From an uncultured Oxalobacteraceae bacterium (GTDB taxonomy: Bacteria; Pseudomonadota; Gammaproteobacteria; Burkholderiales; Burkholderiaceae_D), in the NCBI GenBank assembly GCA_937996605.1, contig CALKVB010000679.1:1-20852 (forward strand): a stretch of 20,852 nt of DNA. Reading direction: 5' to 3'. How positions within the stretch are numbered: position 1 is the stretch's first letter; the number at the start of each line of letters is the position of its first letter. The position numbers were made by a program, and so were the translations under genes. Shown here one piece after another: positions 5,997 to 14,489 of this stretch. The notes under the pieces are model-generated. The model made no database searches. It saw only the letters and a program-made list of their open reading frames with translations, and was not told the DNA's origin.

Positions 5997-7145
5997 TTAA
6001 CGGCGTCCAAACATCATCTGTTCAGCCAACTCTTGCTTGAGTGGGGAGAGCACATCAACAATACCCAGGCCCAAACCTAACAAGGCTTGTAGCGGGCTAC
6101 CGTCGGCACTGCTGGCGAACATGCGCGCCATGCTGTCGGTAATTTTGATGGTGCGTTGACGATCTTTATCTTGCTCTTGCATAAAGATTTCAATCGCTGT
6201 TGGCGCAGTGTGTCGAACTAAGGCTTGTGCTAATACCATGGCGTCTCGTAGCCCGAGGTTGAGCCCTTGTCCTGCAACGGGGTGTAAGGTTTGCGCTGCG
6301 TTACCAATCTTCACAGTGCGTGGGCTGGCATCTGCTTGGGCATTGAGCCCCAGCGCGAAAGCAAAGCGCGGTGACACCGCTGTGAAATTCCCAACACGAT
6401 CACCAAATGCAGTTTGTAATGCGGATAAAAATCCAGCATCGTTTAGCTGCTGCAATTGTGCGGCTTTCTCTGGGCGCGCGCACCATACTAAGGAATAGCC
6501 TTCGTCCTGCGGCAGTAGAGCGATCGGGCCTTCTTCGGTGAAGCGTTCAAATGCGCGATGGGCGATACGGTGAGATGCCGTCACATGCGCAATGATGGCC
6601 GTTTGCTGGTAATCGCGATGTTGTTGGCGTTGTTGCTGTTCGCTAAATATGCCACCTTCGGCTTGGATCACACAATGCGCTAACAGCGGCGCGTGATCAT
6701 GCAGTTCGATCCATACAGCGTCTTGTTCAGCCTCGTCACGAATGTTCACCACCAACTGTGGTCGCAAGACCGGAATGCCTGCAGCGAGGAGGGCAGTTTC
6801 TAAAGGCGCAACGATGTCGGCGTAACGTACAACATAGCCTAGTGCAGGAATTTGATAGTCACTTGCTTGAATCAGCGTGCGTCCGAAGTGCCGTCGGCGG
6901 CTGACATGAATATCGTGAATCGAGGTGGCGCGCAGCGGTGTCGCTTGCCAGCGTTGCAGGATTTGGTGGCTGCCGTGGGAAAGTGCAATCGTGCGTGCGT
7001 CTTTGCTCGCTTGATCTGCGCTTTTGCCATCGACCAGTAGGATGTCATGGGCGGCGACGCCATTGCGATGCAATTCAAGTGCGAGTGCCTGGCCTACGGG
7101 ACCAGCACCGCAAATGACATATGGAATCGGCTTGATTGCGCTCAT
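5997..7145 (-). CDS. ubiH: UbiH-like 2-octaprenyl-6-methoxyphenol hydroxylase
   Basis: A 382-residue FAD monooxygenase of ubiquinone synthesis. The N-terminal FAD fold is CGAGPVG. The segment HRAFERFTEEGPIALLP, then SLVWC, and the second FAD motif IGNAAQTLHPVAGQGLNLG closely follow E. coli UbiH, including the unusual GNAAQ in place of GDAAH. This separates it from the GDAAH-type paralogue at 771-1976. The usual ADG motif reads AEGG here. The start is the ATG at 7143-7145; the frame is open further upstream to 7271, but that would overlap murU and place 42 residues before the FAD fold. It lies 56 bases after murU on the same strand, probably as the last gene of the amgK-murU-ubiH unit. Confidence 0.88.
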   Translation of the reverse strand: MSAIKPIPYVICGAGPVGQALALELHRNGVAAHDILLVDGKSADQASKDARTIALSHGSHQILQRWQATPLRATSIHDIHVSRRRHFGRTLIQASDYQIPALGYVVRYADIVAPLETALLAAGIPVLRPQLVVNIRDEAEQDAVWIELHDHAPLLAHCVIQAEGGIFSEQQQRQQHRDYQQTAIIAHVTASHRIAHRAFERFTEEGPIALLPQDEGYSLVWCARPEKAAQLQQLNDAGFLSALQTAFGDRVGNFTAVSPRFAFALGLNAQADASPRTVKIGNAAQTLHPVAGQGLNLGLRDAMVLAQALVRHTAPTAIEIFMQEQDKDRQRTIKITDSMARMFASSADGSPLQALLGLGLGIVDVLSPLKQELAEQMMFGRR

Positions 7146-7201
7146 CGTTGCAAGACTCTCTAAAGATGACGTGAAGACGCTATTGTAAGCGTCTGCGCGA
7201 C

Positions 7202-7936
7202 TTAGGGTTTGATCACTCGCAAAGGGGCATTTAAGGCCGCTAATTGGTCCGGTGTTCCCAAGTTGTGCCATTCACCACGATATAACTCGCCACCGAGTTG
7301 ACCGCGATCGGCGAGATCGCGAAGGAGCGGACCAAGTTTGGCATGGGTGCCCGGCACGATGTCTTTAAATAGCTCGGGGCGATACACGCCAATATTCGCG
7401 AAGGTGTACTTTTGTTCGCCTTCTTTGGCTTCATTGGCCAAGCCCATTAAATTTAAAGCGAAATCGCCTTCGGGATGAAAGTCAGGGTTTTTTACCATGT
7501 ACAACCAGGCGACATCGCGTTTATCCAAAGGATGTGGAATGCCCCACATATCTTTGTCTTCGAGGCTACCTTCACATTCGGCAAAATTAAAATGCGGCGT
7601 GTAGATGTCGCCGGAGACGACTAAAAATGGCTCGTCGTCCTTGCCACACAAAAGTGGCAAGGCTTTGGCAATACCGCCCGCGGTTTCGAGGGCAGTGCCC
7701 TCTGCTGAATACTGAATCTTGGCGCCGAACTGGCTGCCATCACCCAAAGCTTCTTCAATCATGTGACCAAGGTGGGCATGGTTGATGACGATTTCGGTAA
7801 TACCTGCTTTGACTAAATTTAAGATATGCCAGACGATCAAAGGACGTCCGCGCACTTTGAGTAGTGGCTTAGGGCAGGTGTCAGTCAGCGGACGCATACG
7901 TTCACCGCGACCAGCGGCTAGGATCATGGCTTTCAT
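7202..7936 (-). CDS. murU: N-acetylmuramate alpha-1-phosphate uridylyltransferase MurU
   Basis: A 244-residue nucleotidyltransferase that turns MurNAc-1-phosphate and UTP into UDP-MurNAc, bypassing MurA and MurB. The signature loop LAAGRGERMRPLT (residues 6-18) is followed by CPKPLL. Further motifs are INHAHLGHMIEEALGDG, EGTALETAGGIAKAL, the metal-binding VSGDIYTP, and a C-terminal GEWHNLGTPDQL that is typical of MurU. Its partner kinase AmgK lies directly upstream (54-base gap), the arrangement of the cell-wall recycling pathway described in Pseudomonas putida. In that organism the pathway gives intrinsic tolerance to fosfomycin, a MurA inhibitor. The Shine-Dalgarno sequence is weak. Confidence 0.92.
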   Translation of the reverse strand: MKAMILAAGRGERMRPLTDTCPKPLLKVRGRPLIVWHILNLVKAGITEIVINHAHLGHMIEEALGDGSQFGAKIQYSAEGTALETAGGIAKALPLLCGKDDEPFLVVSGDIYTPHFNFAECEGSLEDKDMWGIPHPLDKRDVAWLYMVKNPDFHPEGDFALNLMGLANEAKEGEQKYTFANIGVYRPELFKDIVPGTHAKLGPLLRDLADRGQLGGELYRGEWHNLGTPDQLAALNAPLRVIKP

Positions 7937-7990
7937 CGATATTCTTTGCAGTACTGAGTTGTTCGGCTTTGTTTTGCTTTGGCGAAGAAA

Positions 7991-9022
7991 TTAAAAAGTG
8001 TAGCCGAACTGTGGCGCACTATCTTCTATCGTATCGAGCAAACGTAGTAGAGGTATCAACACGCTGTAACGGTTCGCAGTTTTGCGTACATAGTCCATCA
8101 CCGTTGGCATATCGTCGAGGTAATGTGGCTTGCCGTCACGGTGCGCTAAGCGAGCGAAGATACCCAAAATTTTGAGATGGCGTTGTAAGCCCATGAATTC
8201 GAAATCACGGTAGAAACTATCGATATCGGGTGCCACGGGCAGGCCTGCCTTCTTGGCTTTTTCCCAGTAACGAATCGCCCAATCGAGCACCATTTCCTCA
8301 TCCCATTGCACATAGGCGTCGCGCAGCAAAGAAACGAGGTCATACGTGAGAGGGCCGTAAAGCGCACCTTGGAAATCGATGATGCCAGGATTACCCTTGT
8401 CCATCACCATCAAATTGCGCGAGTGAAAATCACGATGTACAAAGACTTGTGGTTGCGCCGTCACGTTGGCCAAAATAGCGTCGAATACTTTGTTTAGGCT
8501 TTCCGTTTGCGCTTCGGTCAAAGTCACACCGCGATGTTTGCTGATGTACCACTCAGGGAAAATCATCAACTCGCGATGCAGGAAGGCGCGATCATATTCA
8601 GGTAAAACTTCAGGCTGGCTTTGTGATTGCATCAAGACTAAGGAATCAATCGCGTCCATGTACAGTTTGTGCGCGGTGTCGACGTTTAACATGTGCGAAT
8701 ACATGGTGGTGCCGAGGTCAGTCAGCAACAAGAATCCTTGCTCCACATCCTTTGCCAGTACTTGCGGTACCGTTAAATGCAGCGAATGAAAAAGTTCTGC
8801 GACTTGGATGAAAGGTTTGACATCCTCCGCAGGTTGCGGCGCGTCCATCACGATGTAGCTCATGGAACTTGTGCCATCGTTACCGTCAATGCGGAAGTAA
8901 CGACGGAAGCTAGCATCTTCCGAAGCGGGGCGTATGCTTGCTAAGTCTAATTTGGGAGAAGTGATGCTGCCCAGCCATTGATGCAAGTCGTGGAGGCGTT
9001 GTTGCTCTGTAGATGTAGACAT
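7991..9022 (-). CDS. amgK: N-acetylmuramate/N-acetylglucosamine kinase AmgK
   Basis: A 343-residue aminoglycoside phosphotransferase-fold kinase that phosphorylates MurNAc (and GlcNAc) at the anomeric carbon, supplying MurU. The catalytic loop is HRDFHSRN (residues 196-203, Asp198 as the base), followed by the metal-binding IDFQGALYGPLTYDL (Asp216). ASFRRYFR near residues 37-44 belongs to the N-lobe and LLLTDLG (98-104) to the hinge. It is the first gene of the leftward unit with murU and ubiH, divergent from lptD across about 300 bases. The start ATG at 9020-9022 has an AGAG sequence nearby. A general choline/aminoglycoside kinase is the alternative family reading, but the murU neighbour settles it. 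Confidence 0.9.
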   Translation of the reverse strand: MSTSTEQQRLHDLHQWLGSITSPKLDLASIRPASEDASFRRYFRIDGNDGTSSMSYIVMDAPQPAEDVKPFIQVAELFHSLHLTVPQVLAKDVEQGFLLLTDLGTTMYSHMLNVDTAHKLYMDAIDSLVLMQSQSQPEVLPEYDRAFLHRELMIFPEWYISKHRGVTLTEAQTESLNKVFDAILANVTAQPQVFVHRDFHSRNLMVMDKGNPGIIDFQGALYGPLTYDLVSLLRDAYVQWDEEMVLDWAIRYWEKAKKAGLPVAPDIDSFYRDFEFMGLQRHLKILGIFARLAHRDGKPHYLDDMPTVMDYVRKTANRYSVLIPLLRLLDTIEDSAPQFGYTF

Positions 9023-9337
9023 AGAAGGCTCTTAAAAACGGATACTTTGATAATTGAAGATAAAGTCAATGCGCGGTTTGAGCTTGGCTTTCTCAGCATG
9101 TTAAATTGGAATTAATAAATAATCTAAGTTCGAGAATTGTTTTGACTTCGTGGCACGCTGATCAAAATCGCTTAGCGAAATCAGTTCGATGGCGCTTAGT
9201 TGCTGATACTTCAGGGTGTTTGCGCCTATAATAGAGCGCTTTCGCATTCCAGCTTGTTGCATATCCGTTCTGAATAAGTACTTACTCACCGATAAATGCA
9301 CAGTAAACGCGGATGCTTCCTAAAAAATAATTCACAA
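9023..9337. promoter_or_regulatory. Divergent control region between amgK and lptD
   Basis: An AT-rich, gene-free region of about 315 bases. On the plus strand a perfect TATAAT (9227-9232) lies about 110 bases before the lptD start and is the best -10 candidate, but no good -35 sits at normal spacing. On the minus strand TTGACT (9064-9069) is a possible -35 for amgK without a convincing -10. I found no clear sigmaE-type promoter, although lptD is under sigmaE in E. coli. Confidence 0.4.
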
Positions 9338-11674
9338 ATGCCATTCACTGACCACGACATGCGTCTGCATCGAAATCAAGCAAAAACCGTATTATCGCAT
9401 TCACCGGCCGTGTTTCCTATTTTTACGAAGACGATCATTGCTAGTTTGTTATGTTCGGTTTTTTCGTCGAGTTTTGCACAGTCGGTCGTTGTTGATGAAA
9501 ATCTGCTAAAAGGCGCTAAAAGTACTGAAAGTACGATGGCAGGCGCGAAAAAGAAATTGTCTGACCCTAAAGGCGGTCCCAAAGAAGAACACAAGAAAGT
9601 CGATCCAGCGACTTTGCCGACCATCATTCGATCTGAGATCATGAACGGCGAACCGGATCGTATTGTTCGCGCAGAGGAAAAAGTTGAAGTCACACGTGGC
9701 GATACCCGTTTGACAGCAGATCGCGCTAGTTATTTACAAATTGAAGACCAGATTGACGCTTCGGGCAATATCGTTTTGAGTCGTGGCGAAGATTGCTACA
9801 CCGGCCAAGTGATCCGCTTCGTGATGGAGACTGGCGTTGGCTACGTCTTAAAACCCAGCTACTACATTGCACGAAATAATGGGCAGGGCAAAGCAGACCG
9901 TATTGATTTCGCCAGCGAAGAGCGCTCGAATATCACCAATGGCACTTATAGCACTTGCCAAGGCTTAGACCCGGATTGGTATTTGAAAGCAGAAACCTTG
10001 AACTTAGATACTGGCCTTGATACCGGTGTCGCTGGTAAGTCGGTGTTGTATTTCAAAGGTGTGCCGATTATGGCAACGCCAGCGTGGATGGACTTTAGCT
10101 TTCCACTTTCTGGTGCTCGTCATTCAGGTATTTTGCCACCAACAATAGGGCACTCGAATAAAGGCGGGATTGAGTTTGGCTTGCCGTATTATTTCAATAT
10201 CGCCCCTAACCGTGACCTTACCCTGCGTCCGAAAATGATCGCGCGTCGGGGTTTGCAATTAGGAGTGGAGGGCCGCTACCTTGGCGAAAGCTATGCAGGC
10301 GAGACGGCGATAGAAGGCGTGAGCGACAAGCTGACGAATACTACGCGTTATGCGATCAATTCGACGCATAGTCAGAAATTAACACCGGAAGCTGTGTTTT
10401 CATGGAATTTAAATCGCGCATCCGATAACGATTACCCGGCTGATTTTTCGAACTCCACTACCAAAACCGCTCAGCGCTTATTGCTACGAGAAGTGGGGCT
10501 CGACTATTACGGTTCAATTTGGAATGCGTCTTTGCGTTCGACTAGCTACCAAGTATTGCAAGATCCTTCAGCGCCAATTACTTTGCCGTACGAACGTTTG
10601 CCACAATTGAATTTTCATGCCGGCCAACATGATGTGATGGGATTAGATTGGTCGGTTGATGCTTTAATGACTCGATTCTGGCATCCGACTTTGATACGCG
10701 GTAATCGTGCTGTGATTAATCCGCAAGTATCTTTTCCTATCGTGCAGCCGGCCTTTTTTGCGGTACCTAAGTTATCGTTTCATGCGACTCAATATCAGCT
10801 CGATAATCCTGCGTTGGGGCAAAGTGCGAGTTTCCATAGAGCCTTGCCTAGCTTGTCTCTGGATACAGGCTTGATTTTCGAGCGACAAGCGAGTTTGCTT
10901 GGCGAAGCCATGACCCAGACCTTGGAGCCGCGCCTGTTTTACGTGAAAACACCGTACCGCGATCAAAGTCAATTTCCTCTATTTGATACCGCGATTGCCG
11001 ACTTTAATTTTGCGCAAATTTTTAGTGAAAATCGTTTTACTGGGCATGATCGTATTGGTGATTCAAACCAAGTCACTGCTGGCTTAGTGTCGCGTTTTAT
11101 TGAGAATGACGGTACGGAACGTTTTAAGTTCGCCTTGGGGCAGCGTTTCTATTTCAATACGCAGAAAGTGAGCTTGGATGGTAAGACTAATCCCAGTCGC
11201 TCTGATTTGCTGCTGGCGGGGAATGGTCAGATCTCAAACGCCTTGAATGTTGAAGCAGCCTTGCAAGTGAGTCAGAGCGATCGTCAATCGGTGCGTTCTA
11301 GTTACGGTATTCATTGGGAGCCGGCCGAGAAAAAACTAGTGAATTTGCAATATCAATTCCAAAGGGAAGTGTTAAAACAGTTGGAGTTATCCGGTCAATG
11401 GCCGATTTCTCATCGCTGGTATGCGGTTGGCAAAAGCAATTACTCTTTGTTAAATCGTAAATTGGTCGAAGGTTTGGCCGGTATTGAGTATAGAGCTGAT
11501 TGTTGGGCCTTAAGATTTGTCGCCCATCGCTTTGCTACGACTAATTTGAATAACAATTCAGGGATCGCAATTCAATTGGAGTTGACGGGTTTGGCTCGTC
11601 TAGGTTTCGGCTCCAATCCAATTGAAACCTTGAAGAAAAGTATTAACGGTTATCAGCCTTCAACGGCGAATTGA
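9338..11674 (+). CDS. lptD: LPS-assembly protein LptD (outer-membrane LPS translocon)
   Basis: An outer-membrane beta-barrel of about 778 residues that, with LptE, inserts lipopolysaccharide into the outer leaflet. A hydrophobic signal segment (IIASLLCSVFSSSFAQ) is followed by a periplasmic OstA/LptA-like domain (DRIVRAEEKVEVTRGDTRLTA region) and a long barrel with FPLSGARHSGILPPTIG, LPYYFNIAPNRDLTLRPK and YYVKTPYRDQ-like signatures. Cysteines lie in GEDCYTG, TYSTCQG and YRADCWAL, the sites expected for inter-domain disulfides. The start is uncertain: ATGs at 9296, 9338 and 9359 are in frame and none has a good Shine-Dalgarno sequence; 9338 or 9359 gives the more reasonable signal peptide. 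surA, its chaperone, is the next gene. Confidence 0.92.
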   Translation: MPFTDHDMRLHRNQAKTVLSHSPAVFPIFTKTIIASLLCSVFSSSFAQSVVVDENLLKGAKSTESTMAGAKKKLSDPKGGPKEEHKKVDPATLPTIIRSEIMNGEPDRIVRAEEKVEVTRGDTRLTADRASYLQIEDQIDASGNIVLSRGEDCYTGQVIRFVMETGVGYVLKPSYYIARNNGQGKADRIDFASEERSNITNGTYSTCQGLDPDWYLKAETLNLDTGLDTGVAGKSVLYFKGVPIMATPAWMDFSFPLSGARHSGILPPTIGHSNKGGIEFGLPYYFNIAPNRDLTLRPKMIARRGLQLGVEGRYLGESYAGETAIEGVSDKLTNTTRYAINSTHSQKLTPEAVFSWNLNRASDNDYPADFSNSTTKTAQRLLLREVGLDYYGSIWNASLRSTSYQVLQDPSAPITLPYERLPQLNFHAGQHDVMGLDWSVDALMTRFWHPTLIRGNRAVINPQVSFPIVQPAFFAVPKLSFHATQYQLDNPALGQSASFHRALPSLSLDTGLIFERQASLLGEAMTQTLEPRLFYVKTPYRDQSQFPLFDTAIADFNFAQIFSENRFTGHDRIGDSNQVTAGLVSRFIENDGTERFKFALGQRFYFNTQKVSLDGKTNPSRSDLLLAGNGQISNALNVEAALQVSQSDRQSVRSSYGIHWEPAEKKLVNLQYQFQREVLKQLELSGQWPISHRWYAVGKSNYSLLNRKLVEGLAGIEYRADCWALRFVAHRFATTNLNNNSGIAIQLELTGLARLGFGSNPIETLKKSINGYQPSTAN

Positions 11675-11939
11675 GTGTTCTGTGTGATGGGAAGAATTGC
11701 CTTTCAGCATGTTCAGATTGGGTGCTCGGTTTGCGCTTCTTTGAGAACCGTGTATATTGCAGCTTTCGTCGATTTTCGACGTGGCAGGATTCGTGAATAA
11801 GCATTAATTTTTGTTTTTCACATTTTATTTTGATAAGACTTATTGTTTTTGTCTTTGTAGCTTTGGACTTATTTAGATTTGCGTTGTTTGAGCAGGTGCT
11901 TGAGTCAGCGTTTTGGAGATAAGGACTACAGATTTTTGG
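11675..11939 (+). other. AT-rich spacer between lptD and surA
   Basis: This 265-base gap has no supported coding frame. It contains a small perfect hairpin (11767-11772 with 11776-11781, loop TTT) without a T-run directly behind it, then a very T-rich stretch from about 11804 to 11875. A purine-rich ribosome-site-like sequence (GGAGATAAGGA, 11915-11925) lies 14 bases before the chosen surA start. I see no convincing promoter. Confidence 0.35.
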
Positions 11940-13352
11940 ATGACTATGCGACACCTTTTGCAAATGAATCAATCGAAGCTCTCTTTTACGGCTGGTATTT
12001 CCTCTACCCTTTTAGGTTTGATGTTATCCAATGCGGCTTTGGCGCAAACAAGCTCGCCCGTCGCGCCTTTGCAAGAAACTGCGCCAGCGAAAGCCGCAGC
12101 TAAGAAGCCGGTGAAATCAGCGCTAATCAATGGTATTGCAGTTGTTGTGGGTGATGAAGTGATCACCAATCTCGAATTAAATGACAGAATTAATGCGATT
12201 GAACGTAGCTTGAAAGCGCAGGGAACAACTCCACCGAGTCGTGCAGACATTCAAAAGCAAGTGGTGGAACGCATGATCATTGACCGTTTGCAAATTCAAC
12301 TCGCCAGAGAGCAAGGCATGCGCATCGATGATTTGATGTTAGATCGTGCGCTACAACGCATGGCAGAAACGAATAAGATGAGTTTGCAAGAATTGCGTAA
12401 TCAGGTAGAACGAGAAGGAACATCGTTCGCCCAATTCCGTGAAGACATCCGTGATGACATCATGATTCAGCGCGTACGTGAACGTGAAGTCGACAGCAAG
12501 ATTCAAGTTTCAGAATTGGAAATCGATAATTTCTTAGCGGCTGAAGCGATTGCGCCGAGCAAAAATCAAGAAATTAATCTCGGTCATATTATGGTGCGTA
12601 TCCCAGAGAACGCTTCCGCTGAAGTGATCGCACAGAAAAATGCACGCGCACAAGAAGCGTATAAACGTTTGCGTATTGGTGAAGACTTCGCGAAATTGGC
12701 TGCAACGTATTCTGATTCCGTCGAGGCACTGAAAGGCGGCGAAGTTGGCTACCGTGAACAAGATAAGATTCCACCATTGTTTATGGATGCAGTAAATAAA
12801 ATTTCTTTTGTAGGTGGATTCTCAGAAATCGTGCGTAGCCCGAATGGTTTCCATATTTTCAAACTGCTCGGTAAGCGCGATGTAGCGCCAGCAGCGGCTA
12901 CTGCAGGCCAACAATCGAACGTACGTCATATTTTAATGCGTCCGACACAAATGATGACGGCAGTACAGGTAAAGCAAACGCTATTAGAACTGAAACAAAA
13001 GATTACGAGTAAAACAGCGACTTTCGAAGAATTAGCCAAGGCAAATTCGATCGATACCTCGGCAGCTAAAGGCGGTGAGCTTGGTTGGGTCTACCCTGGC
13101 GATACCTCGCCTGATTTTGAAGCTGCGATGAATAAATTGCAGATCAATGAAGTGAGCGACCCTGTTGAAACCCAATTAGGTTTCCACTTAATTCAAGTGA
13201 CGGAGCGTAAATTGACGGAAGACAGTGTCGAGAAAAAACGCTCAGAAGCACGTCAATCGGTACGCGCACGTAAATCCGACGAAGCATTGCAAAGCTGGTT
13301 GCGTCAGTTACGTGATCGTGGCTATGTGGAGTTCCGTACGGAAGAGAAATAA
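11940..13352 (+). CDS. surA: Periplasmic chaperone and peptidyl-prolyl isomerase SurA
   Basis: A 470-residue periplasmic chaperone that escorts outer-membrane proteins, including LptD, to the BAM machine. A signal peptide ends at SNAALAQ. The N-terminal chaperone domain (about 45-205) contains INGIAVVVGDEVITNLEL and VVERMIIDRLQIQLA. Two parvulin isomerase domains follow: about 209-313 (LGHIMVRIP, DSVEALKGGEVGY, GFHIFKLL) and about 326-422 (RHILMRP, GGELGWVYPGD, GFHLIQV), then a C-terminal helix (SEARQSVRARKSDEALQSWL). The start is uncertain; ATGs at 11940, 11946 and 11964 are all possible and only the length of the signal peptide changes. The stop overlaps the pdxA start (TAATG), so translation is probably coupled. 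Confidence 0.93.
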   Translation: MTMRHLLQMNQSKLSFTAGISSTLLGLMLSNAALAQTSSPVAPLQETAPAKAAAKKPVKSALINGIAVVVGDEVITNLELNDRINAIERSLKAQGTTPPSRADIQKQVVERMIIDRLQIQLAREQGMRIDDLMLDRALQRMAETNKMSLQELRNQVEREGTSFAQFREDIRDDIMIQRVREREVDSKIQVSELEIDNFLAAEAIAPSKNQEINLGHIMVRIPENASAEVIAQKNARAQEAYKRLRIGEDFAKLAATYSDSVEALKGGEVGYREQDKIPPLFMDAVNKISFVGGFSEIVRSPNGFHIFKLLGKRDVAPAAATAGQQSNVRHILMRPTQMMTAVQVKQTLLELKQKITSKTATFEELAKANSIDTSAAKGGELGWVYPGDTSPDFEAAMNKLQINEVSDPVETQLGFHLIQVTERKLTEDSVEKKRSEARQSVRARKSDEALQSWLRQLRDRGYVEFRTEEK

Positions 13353-14407
13353 TGTCAGCAACATCTCCGGTTATTGCAATTACGGTCGGCGAACCGGCTG
13401 GCATAGGGCCGGAGATTTCATTGCTCGCCGCGTGGCAATTACGCAGCGAAGTTCGCCCAGTGTTGCTTGGTGATGCCGCCTATTTGGCGATGCTGGCACA
13501 TGACCTGGATAAAGATATTCGTTTGATGGGCTTGTCTCAACAGGCACTTCGCTTTAACGGTTTACCTGGTTGCGGACGCGACCAAATTACTGTCATCGAT
13601 TGCCCCTTAAATGCACATGTGGTGCCAGGGCAGCTTGATGCGCGCAACGGCCGAGCCGTCTTGCAAACACTTGATGTGGCGATGGAAGCGGCACAAAACA
13701 AATGGTGTGACGCCATGGTGACTGCACCACTGCAAAAGAGCACCATTAATGATGCTGGTGTGCCTTTTACAGGCCATACCGAATATCTCGCCGAACAAAC
13801 TAAAACCGCACAGGTGGTGATGATGTTGGCGTGCGAAGCTTCTGCCACTTTGTCTCAGCCATTAAGGGTGGCGCTAGCGACCACGCATTTGTCACTGCGT
13901 GAAGTTGCGGATGCGATTCAGTTTGATCCTCTGTTAAACACATTGCAGATTATTCACCGCGATTTACAAGATAAGTTTGGTATCGCTAAACCACGTATTT
14001 TTGTTACCGGTTTAAATCCGCATGCGGGAGAGAACGGTTATCTCGGACGTGAAGAAATTGAAATCATCAACCCAGTGATTCAACATGCACGGTCTTTAGG
14101 TATGGATGTACGTGGCTCGTTTCCGGCAGATACGCTATTTCAACAAAAATATTTGAAAGATGCTGATTGCGTGCTGGCGATGTACCACGACCAAGGCCTG
14201 TCGGTCTTGAAGTATGCGAGTTTTGGTTTGGGTGTCAACATCACACTAGGTCTGCCTTTGATACGAACCTCGGTTGATCATGGCACAGCGCTCGATCTCG
14301 CTAAACTCGGTACTGGGTTGGCTGATGCGAATAGCATGAAAGTGGCAATTCGTATGGCGGCAGAAATGGTGAAGCGACAAGCTATGGCTGCGGTTAGCCA
14401 AGGCTAG
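13352..14407 (+). CDS. pdxA: 4-hydroxythreonine-4-phosphate dehydrogenase PdxA
   Basis: A 351-residue NAD-dependent enzyme of the DXP-dependent vitamin B6 pathway. It oxidises 4-phosphohydroxy-L-threonine, and the product feeds PdxJ. The start ITVGEPAGIGPEI is the family signature. The three metal-ligand histidines are present: His142 in TGHTEYLAEQT, His224 in NPHAGENGYLGREE and His279 in YHDQGLSVLKY. GLPLIRTSVDHGTALDLA near the C-terminus is also typical. The ATG shares its A with the TAA of surA, a layout common in the surA-pdxA-rsmA arrangement of proteobacteria. Confidence 0.95.
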   Translation: MSATSPVIAITVGEPAGIGPEISLLAAWQLRSEVRPVLLGDAAYLAMLAHDLDKDIRLMGLSQQALRFNGLPGCGRDQITVIDCPLNAHVVPGQLDARNGRAVLQTLDVAMEAAQNKWCDAMVTAPLQKSTINDAGVPFTGHTEYLAEQTKTAQVVMMLACEASATLSQPLRVALATTHLSLREVADAIQFDPLLNTLQIIHRDLQDKFGIAKPRIFVTGLNPHAGENGYLGREEIEIINPVIQHARSLGMDVRGSFPADTLFQQKYLKDADCVLAMYHDQGLSVLKYASFGLGVNITLGLPLIRTSVDHGTALDLAKLGTGLADANSMKVAIRMAAEMVKRQAMAAVSQG

Positions 14408-14437
14408 TTAAGCTCAGAATCACAAGCGAAGAAAAAC

Positions 14438-14460
14438 TGATACGCCAATCTGGCGCATCA
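14438..14460. other. Hairpin in the pdxA-rsmA spacer
   Basis: Ten-base arms (14438-14447 and 14451-14460) pair with one A/C mismatch around a 3-base loop. On the plus strand an A-run follows rather than a T-run. On the minus strand GTTTTTC follows the stem, but no minus-strand gene is nearby. It may shape the rsmA 5' untranslated region. Confidence 0.4.
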
Positions 14461-14489
14461 TCAAAAAATCAGAACGATATAAATCCAAG

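Noticed and set aside
7146..7271. Longer start for ubiH
   Set aside because: It would overlap murU by 70 bases and place 42 unrelated residues before the FAD-binding fold; the ATG at 7143-7145 gives the normal family start.
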